Assembly (NCBI RefSeq): GCF_026914185.1
Contig: NC_070567.1
Span: 1,633,501 to 1,697,500 of the forward strand
DNA from: Puccinia triticina
Taxonomy: Eukaryota; Basidiomycota; Pucciniomycetes; Pucciniales; Pucciniaceae
DNA: 64,000 nucleotides
Direction of reading: 5' to 3'
This document shows positions 1 through 11,800 of this stretch, one piece after another. Position 1 is the stretch's first letter; every line of letters starts with the position of its first letter. The notes beneath the pieces were generated by a model. That model saw only the letters and a list, made by a program, of their open reading frames with translations, ran no database searches and was not told where the DNA came from. Position numbers and translations under genes: made by a program.

Positions 1-690
1 GAGTTCTTTTTTACTCTGACACCAATTACGGAGCCGACTGATTCACTTTTGGATCCATGGAATTGACTGGGTCACAGCATGCATCTAGTCACTTCATCGC
101 TCTTCTTACCGGCCATATTACCCCACATCGACGAACAACTGCGCCCCATTTTGCTGAAGGCTTTCTTCAAGGTGAGTAATACCACTCCCGATGAAAGATG
201 CTAAGGATTTGATTTCGAATATACGCGATCTCTTGGTACAACAAGACGGCTATTTGTATCTGGGTAGGGCAAGGAAGATATGAATTACGAATCTCTGAAT
301 GCATGAAAGAGCCGTCCTTCATCATGGTACCCGATTCTCAAAGTCCCGGAAAAGCAGATAATCCGTGGTTCAAAGTGTTGGCGAGCGCCGCCAAGCATCC
401 TGATGAACATACCACCAAGGTTTGTCTTTGCGATATTCCCATGTGTTTCTGGCCGCAAAACTCAGATCTGACTCGAGCTTGTATACCAGATTATCCGCGC
501 GTTATCTTTTAATGCAAACACTTATGGAGATAGCCAACCTGGATATTATTCCTGCGATTTAAAAGGCTCTGAGCTATTGGACTCGACCCTCTTTCTCAGG
601 GTACGTTTTTGATTCTCGTCATTTGGCACATTTTTTTTCCAAAACCAGGGGATTTGTGGATTGACCTGTGTTTACGATCCATCTGTCTAG
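1..690 (+). CDS. Questin-oxidase-like (DUF4243) protein, 3' part
   Basis: The 3' portion of a gene whose 5' part lies outside the window. Visible coding blocks are about 78-171 (reads LLPAILPHIDEQL-type sequence), about 312-429 (contains NPWFKVLASAAKHPDEH then TTK), about 500-600 (IIRALSFNANTYGD then GSELLDSTLFLR) and 649-690 ending in TAG. Introns with GT..AG ends separate them (donor GTGAGT at 172; GTTTGT at about 430; GTACGT at 601), and the frame is kept across the last two. The HPDxHxxK block followed by IRAL and GSELLD is typical of the C-terminus of the questin oxidase/AflY family, which performs Baeyer-Villiger-type ring opening in anthraquinone-derived pathways; many members are uncharacterised. 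The exact acceptor near 268-312 is uncertain. GC content is much lower than in the 4.4-12.2 kb genes. Family call fairly good, substrate unknown. Confidence 0.5.
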
Positions 691-1291
691 GCTTCCATCA
701 TGACTCTTAACAAAATATATTGGTCGGGAGAAGGAGCAATGGACTCGAAATGGTACTAAAAAGAGATCGTTTATGTATTATTGCTCAAAGCAAGGTCATT
801 ACCTCCCCGGGCTGCTCGGTTTACAATCATCTGCCGGTCTATTTCGTGTATTTTTTTAGTAGCAAAACTAGGGATTATGTCTAAAACGGGGCCTGAGTCT
901 CATAATAGTCAATTATTATGCTGGGAACCTATCCATATTCACTTCACGTTTATCTGCTCTTCCCATCCTGGCTGATGGCCCCCACCTCTCAACACAAGCG
1001 CCTACAAGATATTTTCCACTGATAAGATCATTAGCTCGTTCCACATTGTTCATTGCGGACTCGAGATGATTTTTTTCATCAGATGAGCAGTCAACAGGTC
1101 ACTGCTTCACTTGGGCACATCACAATTTCGTTATTTTATCTATCAAAAAAAAAGAAAGTAGGTGGACCTGGGCCGACACGGTGTTTGTACTCAAGGGGAG
1201 TACATATTCTTGCCGCTTATGGCTTCCCAGTAAACCGCGAAGAAGGTGGGTGATCCAGCGTTTGTGAGATCATCAAGGATAGAAAGAGGAC
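691..1291. other. Intergenic, no gene seen
   Basis: AT-balanced DNA between the DUF4243-like gene and the hAT element. Short open frames at 781-975 and 1053-1253 have no recognisable domain, no splice context and ordinary composition. Nothing is assigned. Confidence 0.5.
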
Positions 1292-1299
1292 CCCTCATC

Positions 1300-4114
1300 T
1301 AAGGATGCCACCCGGACCCGGGTAATCCGACACTACCCGGTCGGGTGTCGGGTCGGGTCGGGTGTCGGGAGGCCTCTGCGCACATCCGGCATCCGGCCGG
1401 GTATTGAGGAGATCCAGCTGGGGCCTGGAAGCAAGGTGATGGAAGTCATTTTTTCCTATTTTTTCGCTGAGAACTATTGCAAACTGTGTATATAATGTTA
1501 TGTACGATATGAGTTGTATTACAAAGAGAGAAACAAGAGGAAAATTGGCCATGGATTCGTTACTTGGAACAGAAAAAGATGGAACAGATAGATGCAGCAA
1601 GTTAAGATGATGTGATGGAATCAACTTCAACAATGTTGTGTTTCACCCAGTCTTTTAAGCAAATGAGGGCCTCCAACGTGTTGAGTGACATGCGGTTGCG
1701 GATGTAAGATTGGACGTGTCGACCTGCCGAGAATGCTCGTTCGCATGGAGCACTTGAAGCAGGCACAGCCATGAACGTTCTGACCATGTTCGAAAGAGAT
1801 GGAAAAGTTTCGGAGTTGGTCTTCCAAAACTGTAAAGGTTGACAAGATTCGTCTTCGCACTCGGAACCTAGGTACACATCTATTTCCTCCTGCAATGAAG
1901 TCACCTTTTGCTTCTTTTTTTTGAAGAGACTAGCGCTAATGTTTTTTCGGGATGAATTTGCTGCAGGTTCGGGTTCAGAAGTTGTGTACTTGCTCACTAG
2001 GAATTTCTCGGCTTCATTCTTAAACATTTCCAAGATTTCAAACTTTGTAAGGTTCATCAAGTCGAGTACCTCAGGAGTGAGTTGACTAGTTTTCACTCGA
2101 GGATCAAGTAGAGTCGCACAGAGATATGGAGGCTTTTGAATGGCCTCATCGAAGTACTCCTTCAGTTTGGTAATCATCACCTCGGCAGCTGGAATCAGTT
2201 CCTGCGCTCCGTATTGCTTTTTAACCTGGGATGGAAATACAACCACACGGATCAGCTTGATAGTTCAGAGTCACAGATATTATGCAGTTTATTTTTTACT
2301 TACTTCAACGAGATTTTCAATCAACCAGATGTAAACTGGTGCAGCAAACGCTAATGAAACCTGTTTGTGTGGCGAGATCGTATCGGTTGCTTCATTGAGT
2401 GGTTCCAAAACAGCACAAAGCTGTTCAACTTTACGCCATTCGTCAGGTTTGAGATCGTACCGTTGAGTCAAATTGTGATTTTCACAAAATGCTTTGATGC
2501 AGGGTCGAAGTTTGATAGCTCTTTCGAGCATGGAATAAGTAGAATTCCATCGTGTACTAACATCGGCTATCATCGTCAGGTTTTTTGAAAGCAGAGCCTT
2601 TGTAATTTCTTGAAAGGCAGCGGACTTTTGGGGAGAGTGCTTCAAGAAGGATATGAAACCACTAATACGAGAAAGTGAGCTGGGTACATCCACTTGAGGT
2701 GGAGGATCATTCAGGATAGCCGAAAGACCCTGATTCTGAGGTTGTCTTGGGGTGGACGACGAGCTGTTGAAAGACTTGATGCCTGCTTGGGCAGCCAGAT
2801 TGATGACATGTGCCATGCAACCAAGTCTACAGTAGTAACTATTGAATCTAATCAAAGTCGAGAGATGAGAAGCCATCGTAATGTTGTTGGCTGCGTTATC
2901 GGTCGTGATACAGAAGATGCGATCTTCAATCTTGAACAACTTCAGAATCTCAACCATGTGCTCCGCTAGATTAACTCCAGTGTGACTGCCTTCGAGAAGC
3001 TTGGCAGCAAGTACCATTGATTTGAGCTCGAAATCCGTGTTGATCCAGTGGGCAGTAACACCAAGGACAGATAGATTAGTCGGAGAAGTCCAGACATCAC
3101 ATGTTAAGCTTATTTTTGATTTGGTTGACTGGAATTGGTTTACGAGAGCCTGTTGACCTTGTTGAAAAGATTTCCGGATAAACGACGCCAGAGTCTCTCT
3201 CCCACAAAGAAGAGATTTTGTCGCTGGGTTACAGAGTTTCAGAAGCTCGCCAAAATCTTCGTGATCAACAACCTGATAAGGAATGTTGCTGGTGATGAAA
3301 AACCGAGCAACAGCACAAGTCAAAGTCTCGCGGGTAAGTTTCTTTGGTGTCGTCGATTTTCCACTTTTGATGAAAGCCGCCATAGCGCCGATGTTACCAG
3401 ATTTTCCGTCACCGTGTATGCCGTGGCAGCTTGCCAAGTGATTGATCATACTTTTGGTGGATCGCTTTTTGTCAACAGCAAGCTTCTTGAGACAAAGCAC
3501 TGTTCCTCCAGGAACACGGCTTGCTTGACAAATATTTGAGGTCGTTCCGCCGACAGTTTCAGTTTTGAAATACTGCCAAACCCAGCTTTTTCTAGCCATC
3601 TCGTGAGTTTGAGAATCCGTAGCCTCCGAGTCTGGAGGGTTTACTTCGATTTCTGGATCGGATGAGGATGAATCAACATCAATTGTTGTTCTCTTTGAGC
3701 GGGGCATTTTTGAGTTTGCAGAAGTTTCAAGCAGTAATGTTTTGGAAGATTAAAGGATTTGTGGCCGACTGAGGATTCAGGAGTTGAGATCAAGTCCTCT
3801 CTTTCTATTATTGCAGACAGTAACAATGCCGATACTCATTTGAATCTTTGATAGAGGTCTCCGAACATAAGTATGTACAATTCTCAGCTTAACATGGTAT
3901 ACAGCAACCTTGGCAAGATTCCCCAGCTGGTTTCTCATCATCTTGGGAAGATCAGACCTTGCCGACTCATGTCTGGCACTTAATTTCGTGCTAGGGATAG
4001 ATTTTCTCACGAAAAGGTCAAGATCCGGCCGATACCCGGCGTCGGGGCCGGATTTGCCGGGTTCGGATGTCGGACTAGCTCTACCCGGTACCGACGCGCC
4101 GGGTGGCATCCTTA
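1300..4114 (-). mobile_element. Complete hAT DNA transposon
   Basis: A 2815-bp class II element. Its ends are perfect 16-bp inverted repeats (TAAGGATGCCACCCGG at 1300-1315 and its complement at 4099-4114), flanked by an identical 8-bp target duplication CCCTCATC (1292-1299 and 4115-4122). An 8-bp duplication with short terminal repeats is diagnostic of hAT. Both subterminal regions are packed with CCGGGT/CGGGTGTCGGG-type GC-rich motifs, the usual transposase binding area. One transposase gene on the minus strand fills the interior. Perfect ends, intact duplication and an open transposase suggest a recent, possibly still autonomous copy. Confidence 0.93.
1602..3707 (-). CDS. hAT-family transposase, one intron
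   Basis: Cut-and-paste transposase of the flanking inverted repeats. Exon 1 is 3707-2304, exon 2 is 2225-1602; the 78-nt intron has donor GTAAGT and acceptor CATCCCAG and is phase 0, giving 675 residues. A BED-type zinc finger lies near residues 35-95 (conserved W, two Cys, HLASCHG). An RNase H-like core follows, with LTCDVWTSP, CITTDNAANN and ADVSTRWNSTYSML blocks typical of hAT. The C-terminus has the hATC dimerisation region with PASSAPCERAFSAG and NRMSLNTLEALICLKDW near residues 610-660. The chosen ATG precedes MPRSKR, a basic start. No stop or frameshift is seen. Without splicing the frame ends just after LVEVSKK, so the intron is required. Confidence 0.92.
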
Positions 4115-4411
4115 CCCTCATCTTGGCGGCTCCGCAGATCTGTGTTATGTGCAACCAATCTGTCCGTGTGCATGTCACACCTCGTTTTTTTTTTTTTTAC
4201 ATAGTCTCCGTAAGTTTTCACACTTTGATAAAGTTGACATTGAGTAAGTACAATTTGAATATGTACACAGCTGAGAGAGTCGAGAGAACTAGCGAGGATG
4301 TGCAAATCCGAGCAAGATAAACCGTCGTCACCAGAACCGCCTTCGTCATTTTTTTTTGTTTCATTTTGCAGCAGAGGAGAGAGAGAGAGAGAGCGAGCCA
4401 GCGAGCGAAGG
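4115..4411. other. Upstream region of the chitin deacetylase gene
   Basis: Unique DNA between the hAT element and the chitin deacetylase start. A long T-run at about 4185-4198 and a TTTTTTTTTGTTTCATTTTGCAG-like acceptor context at 4350-4372 suggest a 5' UTR intron ending just before a (GA)n tract at 4377-4393. The hAT element inserted about 300 bp upstream of the coding start, so it may have affected this promoter; that is inference. Confidence 0.4.
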
Positions 4412-5518
4412 ATGATCGGGACTGTTTTCGGGCACCATCGACGACTGGCGGTTATTCTGACGATGTGCAGTCTCGGCTGGATGCTGACGATCGAGCTGGG
4501 GGGCGGGCAGGAGGCGGGCTCAGCGGGGAGCCGGCTGAGTGCGAGTCTGCGGCGGCAGTATCCGGGGACGCCGACGACGGCGACATCGGCGGGTCTGGAC
4601 TGGCTAGGACGAGGGGGGCGCCGGGCGAGCATGCGGTTCCGGGCGGAGACGTATCCGGGGCCGGCGACGATCGGGCCCCGGCCGAAGCGCGAGTGGATCC
4701 GGCGCCTCCAGTTCGTCCATCGCCACGCCCCGCCCGCCCTCCAGACCGCGCTCGCCCTCCCCCCCGCCGGACTGATGAAGGACGGCTACGTGGTCTACCC
4801 CTCCCAGGTCTCCGCCGGCGGCGGCCCCGCGGGCGCGTGCAGCTGGGAAAACTCCGGCTGCCTTCGGACGCCCGAGCACGGCTTCAACGAGTCCTTCGAT
4901 ATCGTCCACCCCGATCCCAACACGTGGGTCGTCAACTTTGATGATGGGTAACATCCATCCTTCTCTCCCCCCTCTCCGCTTGCCCGGATCCTTATCTCGC
5001 CCTCTCCCTTTCGTCCAGTCCGCTGCCGCCGTCCGAGACCCTGTACAAGATCCTCGATGAGCTCGAGCTCAAGGCGACGCACTTCTGGGTCCGTCCCTCT
5101 TTCTCTCTGCCCTTGCTGGCACACACACACACACACACACACACAAAGCTCATGAGGATGTCCGACACCCAAAAACAGATCGGGGGGAACGTGTTGAAGT
5201 ACCGCGAATTGGCGCTGAAGGCCGCTCGGCGGGGGGACCATCTGGCGGTGCACACCTGGTAGGCCCCCACGAAACTGCCTGTCTCTTTTGAAAGGGGACT
5301 GACGTGTGGTTGTCAGGTCGCATTCCCATCTGACCTCGTTGACGAACCACCAGATCCTGGGCGAGCTCGGCTGGACGATGCAGATCATCGCGGACCTGAC
5401 CGGCAAGGTGCCGCGATTCTTCCGGCCGCCGTACGGGAACATCGATAACCGGGTGCGGGCGATTGCCAAGGTACGGCCCGGTTCCCCCTGCATCTCGATC
5501 CGAGCAGTATTTTAATGA

Positions 5519-5554
<36 letters not shown>

Positions 5555-5877
5555 AGCATGTGTTTGGACTGGAGACGGTGATCTGGAACTGGGACTCGGT
5601 GGACTGGGGCCTGAACCAGACGTATGCGACGGGCGACCAGGTGGACCGGCCAGAGGGTGCGGCGCTGGGCCGGACGGTGGCCCAGGTGGCCGAGGACATC
5701 GCCCGGTTCGCCGGCCAGCCCGCCGCCGCCGGGCTGATCCTCGAGCACGAGCTCAGCCTGGAGGCCGTCGAGGCCTTCCGACTCTCCTTCGGCGCCGTCC
5801 GCGCCCGCCACTTCGGCGCCGTTGGCCCGCTGCCCGTCTGCCTGGAGGGTGGCCAGGCGGCGTGGTACCAGCAGTAG
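4412..5877 (+). CDS. Chitin deacetylase (carbohydrate esterase family 4)
   Basis: Removes acetyl groups from chitin to give chitosan at the cell surface. Exons 4412-4947, 5019-5088, 5179-5258, 5317-5470 and 5557-5877 splice in phase to 386 residues. Residues 11-29 are hydrophobic (signal peptide or anchor). The CE4 motifs are in order: NFDDG near 175-179 (catalytic and metal Asp), HTWSHSHL near 228 (metal His pair), FRPPYGN near 265, WNWDSVDW near 290 and LEHEL near 343. All key residues are present. The in-frame upstream ATG at 4298 is less likely because the signal segment follows the 4412 Met. Intron 2 holds (CA)13 and intron 4 (TG)16. The GT69 gene starts 136 bp downstream on the same strand. 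Fungal family members protect chitin from plant chitinases; whether this one does is inference. Confidence 0.92.
5120..5145. repeat. (CA)13 microsatellite in intron 2 of the chitin deacetylase gene
   Basis: Perfect dinucleotide run between the donor at 5089 and the acceptor ending at 5178. It pairs with the (TG)16 run in intron 4 of the same gene (5521-5552); the two are complementary and could base-pair in the pre-mRNA, which is inference. Confidence 0.9.
5521..5552. repeat. (TG)16 microsatellite in intron 4 of the chitin deacetylase gene
   Basis: Perfect TG run ending three bases before the CTAG acceptor at 5553-5556. It occupies the place of a polypyrimidine tract. Its length is likely to vary between isolates. 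Confidence 0.9.
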
Positions 5878-6013
5878 TTTGCTATGTCCATAGTCTATGT
5901 AGTTACACAGTTTAAATGGTTTTTATTATGTATTTTGCGTGTTTTGTGTTGTGATGTCATCCGTGCGAGTTGTTGGCGAACTTTGGAAAGTTTCCCAAGT
6001 GAGCAGCAACCAG

Positions 6014-8158
6014 ATGGCCGAGCAGCAGCCGATCCGACGCAGGAGACAGTCCAGCCTGCTCAGCACCACCACCACCACCACCCCCCCGCCGAGCACCACC
6101 ACCCCCAGCCACGCACCCAGCCCGATGAGCGCCCCCCAGCTGGCCAGCTACCTCAAGGCCAAGCTGCCCGCACTCATCAGCCTCGCCGTCGGCATCATCG
6201 TCGGCCTCCTCGTCGCCCTCCTGCTCTCCTCGGCCAGCAGCAGCCCCGGCAGAGTCAGCAGCCCCCCCCCCCCCCCCCCCCCCCCCCCCGCCTTCTCTCG
6301 AAAGCTGCCCGTCGCTGACTGACTGCCTCCCATCTCGCACACAGAAACAGTCGGAGTGGCGGGGCGGAGCCAGCGTGCCCACCTGGACGCACTCGCGCAC
6401 CGCGGCCACCAAGTTCGCCGTGCCCGTGCCCACGCTCGACCAGCGCTTCCGCGTCTTCAGCCTGCTCGCCACCCTCACCGGCCACCACACCCAGTCGTGC
6501 ACCAAGGCGGCCCAGAAGCCCTACAAGCGCCAGGTCTACGAGCGCTACGAGCCCCTGCTCGGCTACGACCCCGCCAGCAGGGCCAAGAGCGCCGCCGCCG
6601 CCGGGCCCATCCATCTCTTCAAACACCTCATCCCCGGCGCAGACGACCCCGACCAGGACTTCACCGGCATCCTCGACTTCAAGGGCCACTCCAAACTCAG
6701 CCTCAACGCCCGGCGCTCCCCGGACGCCTCCTCCTCGTCGTCGTCGTCGTCGTCGACGACCTCCGAGCGCTCGAAGGCCGTCCGACGCAAGGGCACCGGC
6801 CACAAGTACTTCTTCGCCATCAACCTCTACAACTCCTTCGACGTGATCCCGGACCTGTTCTCGACCATGTTCAAGGTCTCGGCGATCCTCGGCTTCCAGA
6901 ACGTGTTTGTGTCGGTGTACGAGAACGGGTCGTCGGACCAGACGAAGGCGCTGCTGCGGCTCTTCGACGGCCTCAGCCGCTCCGTCGGCATCCGTGTCGT
7001 CATCCGCACCTCCCTCCGCACCCGCGGCGCCTTCCACCACCGCATCGAGTACCTCGCCGAGGTCCGCAACGCCGCCCTGGCGCCCCTCCAGGAGCTCCGC
7101 GACTCCGAGGGCGAGCTCTTCGACACCGTCATCTTCATGAAGTCCGTCTCCTCCTCCTCTCTACTCCTCTCTGCAGTCATGCTGATGCTTTCTTCGTTGT
7201 AGTGATGTCTTGCCCTGCACAGACGATCTGCTCGAGCTTATCTGGCAGAGCCGCCGGCAGAACGCGGGGATCACCTGTGGGGCGGACTACATCTTCCACG
7301 AAGAGATCGCCCAGCCGGTGTTCTATGACAGTACGTGAGCCATCTACCTCGAGACGCAGAAGAGAGTTGATGGGGGGATGATGCGTGCAGATTGGGTGGC
7401 GCGCGACATCAACGGGACCGCGCTGGAGAATGCGCCCTTCGAGTCGATCTTCCGCGACCCGCCCTCGCAGCACGCCTTCGAGCGCCACCTGCCCATCCAG
7501 GTGCAGTCGTGCTGGAACGGCATCGCCATCTTGGACCCCGCCCCGCTCTACGCCCATCCGCGGGTGCGCTTCCGGATGGCCCGGCTGGCCGAGGGCGAGT
7601 GCAGCGCCTCGGAGTGCTCGCTGATCTGCAACGACTACTGGAACGCCGGCTACGGCCGGATCGTCATGGTCCCCCGCGTCAAGCTCGCCTACGATAACGT
7701 AACCCCCTCCCCCTTCTCTCTCTCTGCTTCTACAGCTTGTTGATCGGTTCTGTTTGCACAGAGGGTCTGGCAGATCATCCATCCCGAGCGCAAGAATCTG
7801 ACCGTCATCCGCGGGTACACGAGGCTCGGCGGGACGCCCGACGATCCGACGGCGGACCCGCAGGACCGGGCCTGGTTCGGCCCGCACGACCGGCTGTTCC
7901 GGCAGGAGGAGAGCGAGGAGCTGGCGATGAAGCCCGAGCCCGCCTTCGGTATGCTCCCCCCCCCCCCCCCCCCCCCCCTGCCCTGTCTGTGTGTGTAGGA
8001 CTGACTGGTGTCTGGTGTTTGCAGTCTGGTGCTGGGGCTGGGACGGCGCGGGCGACCTGGACGGGCCCGACGTCGACCCGATCTGGGAACCCACCAAGAA
8101 CCTCACCTTCGATCCCCGCGTCATCCGCCACGACCGCGGCTTCGACCTCGGCGCCTGA
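6014..8158 (+). CDS. GT69 (CAP59/CMT1-type) alpha-mannosyltransferase
   Basis: Type II membrane glycosyltransferase of family GT69, related to Cryptococcus CAP59 and the alpha-1,3-mannosyltransferase CMT1, which act in Golgi synthesis of surface mannose polymers. Exons 6014-6253, 6345-7141, 7203-7330, 7391-7698, 7762-7948 and 8025-8158 splice in phase to 597 residues. A short cytosolic tail with RRRR leads to a membrane segment at about 51-71. The lumenal domain has YFFAINLYNSFDVIPDL near 235-251, VFVSVYENGSSDQT near 270, a NDVLPCTDDLLELI block, DYIFHEEIAQPVFYD, WVARDINGTAL and CWNGIAI, the usual order for this family. Low-complexity stretches (poly-Thr/Pro at 18-35, poly-Ser near 210) are insertions. 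Introns 1 and 5 contain C-tracts of 28 and 23. An upstream in-frame ATG at 5954 would leave a poor N-terminus, so 6014 was chosen. Confidence 0.88.
6262..6289 (+). repeat. C28 homopolymer in intron 1 of the GT69 gene
   Basis: Twenty-eight C residues eight bases after the GT donor at 6254. The complementary strand is a G-run able to form a quadruplex. Similar C-tracts lie just after the donors of GT69 intron 5 (7956-7978) and GATA intron 2 (11027-11050). Confidence 0.9.
7956..7978 (+). repeat. C23 homopolymer in intron 5 of the GT69 gene
   Basis: Twenty-three C residues seven bases after the GTATGC donor at 7949. Same placement as the C-tracts of two other introns in this island. Confidence 0.9.
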
Positions 8159-8276
8159 CCCTCTCTCCTCTTCTCTAGACCCCCCCTCTTCCTCCAACTC
8201 AAAAATCGCGCCCTTGGGGGCTCGTTCCTGCGTGTGCCTCTGCTGGGCTGTAGTCTTACTCTGTTGTATTTATGTA

Positions 8277-8311
<35 letters not shown>

Positions 8312-8867
8312 TGAATGTGTTTAGAGTGTCCCAGTCGCTGTTCTCTGGGGCGGAGGATCGTTGGGTCATCATCTGCCACTCTCCACCCCCAGTCAGCCGC
8401 GTTGGCTTGCCGATCCGCCCCGGTCTTCCCCCGCCCTGCTCCCGGGCTCGCCGGCTGGTCGTGTGTGTGTGTGCGGGTGATCCGCTTGACAGTGTCCCTC
8501 TGCCCAACACAGCCAGTCTGCTGCCGGCAGTCCCATCGCCACCAAGAGGTATGTCTGCATCTATGTACTCACATGCGTTTTGTGTGTATTCGAGGGGTGT
8601 GTGGGCTGCTGTATGCTGGATATACATATCCGACTGGCGCCGATTCGCGGAGTCGCGCCCATCCGCCGCCGCCCAGACTTGCACTCACATCCTGCTGCAG
8701 TGTCTGTCCCTAGCCAAACAGCTCGATTGGCAGCGCCTGCGACACAACCCCAGGCGCTGTACACACGCCGTCTGCCAGCCGATCGGAACGCCCGGGGCAG
8801 CCCTCAGATTATAAGAACTCACTCACAGCCAGCCGAGAGCACAATCCATCCCCACATATCCCCAACC
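8159..8867. other. Intergenic between the GT69 and GATA genes, with a TG microsatellite
   Basis: Holds the 3' UTR of the GT69 gene and the promoter/5' UTR of the GATA gene. A (GT)n run of about 15 units lies at 8279-8308 and a short one at 8459-8471. Open frames here have no domain and mostly end in the repeat. A TATA box is not obvious. Confidence 0.5.
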
Positions 8868-11800
8868 ATGCACCACCACCTCACCAACAACAGCAACAAC
8901 AACAACAACAACAGCCACCAACCCCCGCCCTCAGACCCTCCCAACTGGCGCAGCGGACTCGGAAACGGCCGGTTCACCGTCGACAGCGGCGGCGGGCCCG
9001 ACAGCACCACCTCCTACGACCCACTCTCAGACACCATCGGCCCAAACAGCCTGCCCACACACTTCCACCCCTACCCGCACGGCCCACCCCCCTTCGCCTC
9101 CGTGCCCTCCTCCCCCGGCCATCGGCTCGCGATCGACTTCCCCTTCACATCCCTCAGCCCGGCCGCCGCCGCCTCCTCCTCCCGAACAATCCCCTTCCCC
9201 CCATCGAACCCCTTCCCCATCCATCTCCCCAACCCCCCGCCCGACCAGCGCCCCATCTTCTCCCCGCTCAAACCCGCCCCCGCTCCAGCCGCCGCCGCCG
9301 CCGCCGCCAACAACAACAACAACAACAGCTACAGCCTCATCCACCATCCGCCCCACAACAACAACCCCAGCTGGCACCCACCCGCCGACAACAGCTCCCA
9401 GCCGATCCGCAAGCTGGCCGAGGATGCGATCTACGTCTCCAGCGCCCACCCGAACGACCACCGCCCGGCTGCCGACTGGGGCACCCATCATCCCCACTCC
9501 GACCGCTCTCTCTGGCTGCTGAGAGACCCGAGCACCACCGTCCTCGAGTCCCCCCAGAGCGCCCCCTACTCCCCCTTCTCCCCCTCCTCGCCCTACTCCT
9601 CCTGGTCCTCCCTCACAGCCGCCGACGACGGCAGCTCCACACACGAATACCGCCCCGCTCCCAACCTCCCCGCGCACGACCCCCTGGCCGCCCAACTCTG
9701 GCAGCTCTACGGCCCCCGGGACGAACGCCCTCCGACGAACGATGCGCTCGAGACCCTCGTCCGGAGACTCGCCGAGCTCGGCCTGGACGTCAACGAGCTC
9801 CGGCAGCGGCTGAATTCGCAGGAGTGGAAGGACCCCAACCTGGCTACCTACGCCCAATCCGGGCGCCCATCCTCAGAGCTTGGTGGGAAAAACAGCCAGA
9901 ACAGCGAGCCTGCCGACCTCTCCCAAGAAGGCTCCTCCTCCGACAAGGCCTCCCGGAGCAGAAACACCCCTCAGCCCTCCGCCCGTCTCGCCAAGATCGA
10001 CGAAAACCTCGCCAATCCCTCGCTTCGCAGCCCGCTCTTCACCAGAGAGCCCAGCCTCGAGCGCGGGCGCAAGATCGAGGGCGGCCGCCGCGCCGCGTGC
10101 AACCTTGCCGGCCGATGGCAGGAGGAGTGCACCTCGCTCAACCGCAGCCCTGCGGTCTCTGACATGTGAGCATTCTCTTGTGTGCCCACCTCTGGCCTTT
10201 TTTTTTTTGTTTTGTTTTTATATCGGGTCTTCTGAAATGGAATGCGGTTCTCAGGGACTGGAAGGCTCGCAGTCGCTCCCGCTCCCGCCCCCACGCGGAC
10301 TGGCGCCAGGGCTCCCGATCGAGGTCGCGGCTGCAGGACCTCCGGCCCGACTTCTTGGCCGCGACCCATCTCCTTGACGCCGACTCGTCCACGTGCGGCC
10401 AACGGCTCAAGCCGGGCCCTTTCGAGCCTCCAAGCAGCCTGTTCCCCGAGTCGAGCGACCAGTCCGGCCCCAGCAGTGGGCTCGCCGCCAACGAGGCCTA
10501 TCACCACGGCCTCATCCAGCAACTCATCGGCTCCTATCAAGCCCAGCAGTCGGAGGAGAACGGGCTGCAGAGTCTGGCGCAAAAGCAGGCCGACCATCTC
10601 AGCTTCGACGCCCTCGGCCCCCTGGCCTCTTCCTCTGGCCTCTTCCAATCCTCCTCGACCCTCCCGCTCGGCGAATTCGAGTTCGGCTCCTGGCACCTCC
10701 CCATCAAGCCCTCCCAGCACTCCTTGCTCGGCTCGATCCCCGGCCTCACCCAGGACTTCGCTGACATCGCCAACGCGCATGCCGAGTACGGCTACATCCC
10801 CAGACTGGTCCGCAAGACTAGCTTCGACGAGATCCTGGCCCAGCAGCACCATCCCAAACGCGCCCCCGACTCCGCCGATCGCTCGCCTACCCGCCTCGAC
10901 CATCTCAGTTGCTCCACTAGCGAGTCCTTGGTTCGCCCCAACACTGCCACCGATTCGCGCGAGGGCCAGTACCGGATGGGCCTCGATCCTTCTTCTGGAT
11001 ACGAAAAGGTCAGCCTTGTGTCTCTTCCCCCCCCCCCCCCCCCCCCCCCCTTTCAATCAATCATCCTTAAAAGCTGATGGATTGTCTGTCCTAGCAGGCC
11101 CAGTCCGGGTCTGCGAGCCAGCCGGACTACTTCGACTTGTTCAGCTCGACGCTCTCCCCGCGCGACCCGAGCTCGAGCGAGTTCAAGCCCGACTTCCAGT
11201 CGCCCCGGCTGAGCGCGGCCTCCTCGTCGGACGAGCCGCTCTTCCAGGCGCGGGGCGCGGGCCCGGCGCTGCCGGCCTTCTTCGCAACGGGCGAGTCCAT
11301 CGTCGACCGCATCTCGCCCTTCGACCTCCTCACCCAGCTCGACCACTTCGACAGCACGCCCACTGCCCGCCGCGACCAGTGGCTCCAGCCCAGCGTCGCC
11401 CCCGCCGCCCTCCTGCCCCCCGCCGCCAAGGCTCCCGAGGCCCCAGCCCGGCTGGTCTCGTCGCCCAGCAGCACCAGCAGCTCCAGCGCGGCCTCCAGTC
11501 GGCCCGGCCCTGCAGCTGCCGCGCAGAGCAAGATGGAGAAGGATATCGCCGCAGCGGCTGCGGAGGACGGCCAGGCGCCGGCCACGATCAGCTTCGCCGG
11601 CGGCAGGAGCTGCCAGCCCAGCTCGATCGCCGAGGCCCGCAAGCGCTCCAAGCAGATGCCCTACCACGCCGCCGACCCGGCCTCTGCCGCCGCTAGTGGC
11701 CCCGGGAGTTCCGGGCCGCCGGGGACCGGCGGGATCCAGTGTCTTAACTGCCAGACTACCGTGCGTCTTTCTCTCTTTCAGTGCTGGATGGCGGATCGCG

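Noticed and set aside
781..1253. Two short plus-strand open frames after the DUF4243-like gene
   Set aside because: No domain, no splice support and ordinary length for chance.
6255..7381. Large open frames on both strands across the GT69 gene
   Set aside because: They are shadows in GC-rich coding DNA with no domains, whereas the chosen frame carries all GT69 blocks.
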